Assembly (NCBI GenBank): GCA_028554795.2
Contig: CM068838.1
Location: 89,643,944 to 89,707,943, forward strand
DNA from: Sinohyriopsis cumingii
Taxonomy: Eukaryota; Mollusca; Bivalvia; Unionida; Unionidae
DNA length: 64,000 nt
Reading direction: 5' to 3'
The position numbers were made by a program, and so were the translations under genes. Positions 62,449 through 64,000 of this stretch are shown piece after piece. The notes beneath the pieces were generated by a model. It was not told the origin of the DNA, did no database searches, and saw nothing but the letters and a program-made list of their open reading frames with translations. The first letter of the stretch is position 1; each line of letters opens with the position of its first letter.

Positions 62449-62799
62449 ATGGCGTCAAACCAAATGGACAAAATACAAACCTTGCAAGACGTTTTAGACA
62501 ACTTAGGAATAATGGAACAGATGCTAATAAGACTCGTTGAAGACCATTATTCCTATAGTCCCCATCGTGTAAAGATGGAAATTAATAACTTAAGAAAAGC
62601 AAAGGACAAGATTAGTGGTGTCATGAAAGAGATAAAGGAGGAGAAGGAGGATGAAGAGGAAAGAATAAGAATACGCAAATGGAACGAAAAAATTGAAAAA
62701 GAAGAAGAAAATGAAAAGAGGAAGAAAGAAGAGGAGGAAGAGAAGAAAGAAGAGGAGGAGAAGAAAAAAAAAGAAAGGGAAGAAGAGTGTAGGAGATAA
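62449..62799 (+). CDS. Charged coiled-coil protein with histone-type 3' end (right terminal gene 3)
   Basis: 116 residues from the ATG at 62449 (AGATGG); the longer frame from 62320 begins inside the promoter module. MASNQMDKIQTLQDVLDNLG, then a helical head of about 60 residues (IMEQMLIRLVEDHYSYSPHR, INNLRKAKDKISGVMKEI) and a Glu/Lys-rich coiled coil to the end. The stem-loop at 62856-62871 is 57 bases past the stop and lies inside the right TIR. Function unknown. Confidence 0.75.
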   Translation: MASNQMDKIQTLQDVLDNLGIMEQMLIRLVEDHYSYSPHRVKMEINNLRKAKDKISGVMKEIKEEKEDEEERIRIRKWNEKIEKEEENEKRKKEEEEEKKEEEEKKKKEREEECRR

Positions 62800-62846
62800 A
62801 ATAAGAACTTGGTGGAGAAAAAGAAGAAATTAGAAGAAGAAGAAGA

Positions 62847-63199
62847 AAACCCAAAGGCCCTTTTCAGGGCCCCCATATTTCTCGAAAAGAGATAGCCTTT
62901 CCATTGCCTACCCCTTTTTTTAAATTTAAATTTAAATTTTTAAATCTAAAAAAATTTTTTTTTAAAAAAAAAATCCCATATTCAATTCCCCTTGACGCTA
63001 GACAGTCCCACGATTTATTCCCATGTTAAATTCCCCTTGACGCTAGATTGTCCCACGATTTATTCCCATGTTAAATTCCCCTTGACGCTAGATTGTCCCA
63101 CGATTTTTCTCCATGTTAATTTTCCATTGACGCCAGATTGTCCCAAGGGGTTCTGTAATGCTAATTCCCATTGACGCTAGGGTATCCCACTTCACTACT
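62847..63199 (+). repeat. Right terminal inverted repeat
   Basis: Reverse complement of 42745-43101, with about one substitution in the third 45-bp unit and different A/T homopolymer lengths. Ends CTTCACTACT. Confidence 0.95.
62856..62871 (+). promoter_or_regulatory. Histone-type 3' stem-loop in right TIR
   Basis: ACCCAAA, GGCCCTTTTCAGGGCC, CCCAT, then TCTCGAAAAGAGATA. Same as the left TIR copy; here it ends right terminal gene 3. Confidence 0.82.
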
Positions 63200-63205
63200 A
63201 TCGCG
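63200..63205 (+). repeat. Target-site duplication, right copy (ATCGCG)
   Basis: Matches 42739-42744 exactly and directly follows CTTCACTACT. Confidence 0.95.
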
Positions 63206-63650
63206 ATCAGACAATCAGTGGACGATTTAATCAAACACTTGCACAACAACTCTTTGGATATCAATATGCCCAAGAATTTCTGAGCGGAATGCTGCAGGAC
63301 AGATCTCGTGAATGGGTTGCGAAACTACCTTGGATGCGTGAAACAACGAAATCATGAGTGGAATTAACATGAAACCCGTCGAAGCAATTGCGAAAAACAC
63401 ACATATCACGACGAAAATCACCAGATCAGCTACAACAACCAGTGTTGTGTAGTAAAGTAACAGTGAGGTATTTATATGACCCTGATGAACTCAAGGGTGG
63501 TGCAGCAAAAGCAACTTATCCCTTGTGTCGCGTATAAAAATTCTGTCCACGGTAAATTGTTTTACGTCATTAGGAAAATATTGCCACAACACTATTGTTA
63601 CAGGAGGTGCAGTGATTATTTTGTCATTGTTTCAGCATCATGACAAATTC
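63206..63650 (+). pseudogene. rve integrase of relic B, C-terminal part
   Basis: Directly after the right duplication the plus strand reads DQTISGRFNQTLAQQLFGYQ, then SREWVAKLPWMRETTKS and, after shifts, VRYLYDPDELKGGAAKATYP. This is the end of the integrase core and the SH3-like C-terminal domain of Polinton integrases. The position of the catalytic Glu (usual IVERFNRTL) is Gly (ISGRF). It continues the frame that ends at 42744, which proves the split. Confidence 0.8.
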
Positions 63651-63842
63651 AACATTCAGATCAAACTGGCGTGATTTTTTGTTGTTGTCATCTCTCGCAT
63701 AACCAGATAATTTCACTACGCTGACACTTCCTGGTAACTCCGTTGTTGTTTGTGACGTTGTTGGCAACTCCAACACGTAGACAATCATGTATAACTGAGA
63801 TATTTTTGTTACTCCAGACACAGATAAACTAAATTTTACCAT
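63624..63842 (-). CDS. Unassigned minus-strand ORF of relic B
   Basis: 72 codons, MVKFSLSVSGVTKISQLYMI..., converging on the integrase end. No family recognised. It may be a remnant of the next relic B gene. The window ends shortly after. Confidence 0.3.
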   Translation of the reverse strand: MVKFSLSVSGVTKISQLYMIVYVLELPTTSQTTTELPGSVSVVKLSGYARDDNNKKSRQFDLNVEFVMMLKQ

Positions 63843-64000
63843 TCTATGCGATCATCGACAATCCAGATATTGGTATCTAATATTGTTAATCCCTGAGACG
63901 AATGAATTGTTAATGCATATCCGAGAGTCTAGCACGATGGGCTTAACGACAACGCCTGTTGTACAACTAGAACCTCGACGATATCATTAAGAACAAGCTA

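Larger units (their letters stand above)
42745..63199 (+). mobile_element. Complete young Polinton/Maverick (adintovirus-like), 20,455 bp
   Basis: Defined by 353-357 bp terminal inverted repeats starting AGTAGTGAAG and ending CTTCACTACT, a perfect 6-bp target-site duplication, and a full set of Polinton genes (PolB, integrase, ATPase, protease, major and minor capsid, pVI-like, pX-like, membrane protein). TIRs differ by about one substitution plus homopolymer lengths, so the insertion is young. It sits inside the integrase gene of an older Polinton of a different lineage. Genes are mostly on the plus strand; two left-end genes (43117 and 44443) are on the minus strand. Confidence 0.97.

Noticed and set aside
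43077-62871. Stem-loops as bacterial rho-independent terminators
   Set aside because: No T-run follows; the DNA is animal, and flanks and loop fit the histone 3' signal instead.
62553-62876. Ser/Phe/Leu-rich minus-strand ORFs (also at 61677-62033)
   Set aside because: Shadows of the Glu/Lys-coding genes on the plus strand.

Overview
This window is animal genomic DNA, most likely from a mollusc and perhaps a bivalve. The taxon call is an inference from AT-rich intergenic DNA, abundant microsatellites, mollusc-like interspersed repeats and tRNA-derived SINE copies. No confident ordinary host gene is complete here. Almost everything that can be named is a mobile element or a relic of one. Host-side DNA (1-35.8 kb) holds a zinc-binding repeat-family ORF running off the left edge, SINE copies, tandem satellites, a mariner transposase scrap, Ty3/Gypsy scraps, a LINE-like ORF1 relic, a 13-residue histone H3 start fragment, and a decayed Polinton relic (A, about 13.8-17.2 kb).

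A second decayed Polinton (B) starts near 35.8 kb. It still shows, in order: major capsid protein, pX-like core protein, adenain-like protease, a tail-fibre-like repeat protein, a hydrophobic protein, a jelly-roll minor capsid protein, packaging ATPase (minus strand), a zinc ribbon, a parvovirus-type phospholipase A2, and an rve integrase. The integrase gene of B is split at 42,744. A complete younger Polinton/Maverick (adintovirus-like) of 20,455 bp (42745-63199) sits in it, with 353-357 bp near-identical terminal inverted repeats and a perfect 6-bp target-site duplication (ATCGCG). The rest of B's integrase resumes at 63,206.

The young Polinton carries the full virion set: protein-primed DNA polymerase B, packaging ATPase, chromodomain integrase, pX-like, pVI-like, penton-like minor capsid, hexon-like major capsid, adenain-like protease and a two-helix membrane protein. 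It also has accessory genes: two BIR-domain proteins, a tandem pair of F-box-like proteins and a double CCHC zinc-knuckle protein. Most genes have their own TATA box, often inside the preceding ORF. Four core ORFs are interrupted: one TAG in polB, and frame changes in the second BIR gene, a small membrane-protein gene and the major capsid gene. With almost unchanged TIRs, this suggests a very recent insertion, or sequence errors at homopolymers.

The most unusual observation is in the two termini. Five small genes (two at the left end transcribed divergently, three in a row at the right end) each end in what looks exactly like a metazoan replication-dependent histone mRNA 3' end: a 6-bp stem, UUUC loop, A-rich 5' flank, usually an ACCCA 3' flank, then a purine-rich U7-type downstream element. 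Two of the five signals lie inside the TIRs. Two of the right-end genes have a shared promoter module plus TATA box, the third has a related version, and the left pair has CCAAT, CRE and TATA elements. The proteins are not histones; most are short charged or coiled-coil proteins. The core genes that show a 3' signal have ordinary AATAAA. The layout suggests a set of terminal genes tied to the host S-phase histone-mRNA machinery (SLBP/U7), while the virion genes use poly(A).
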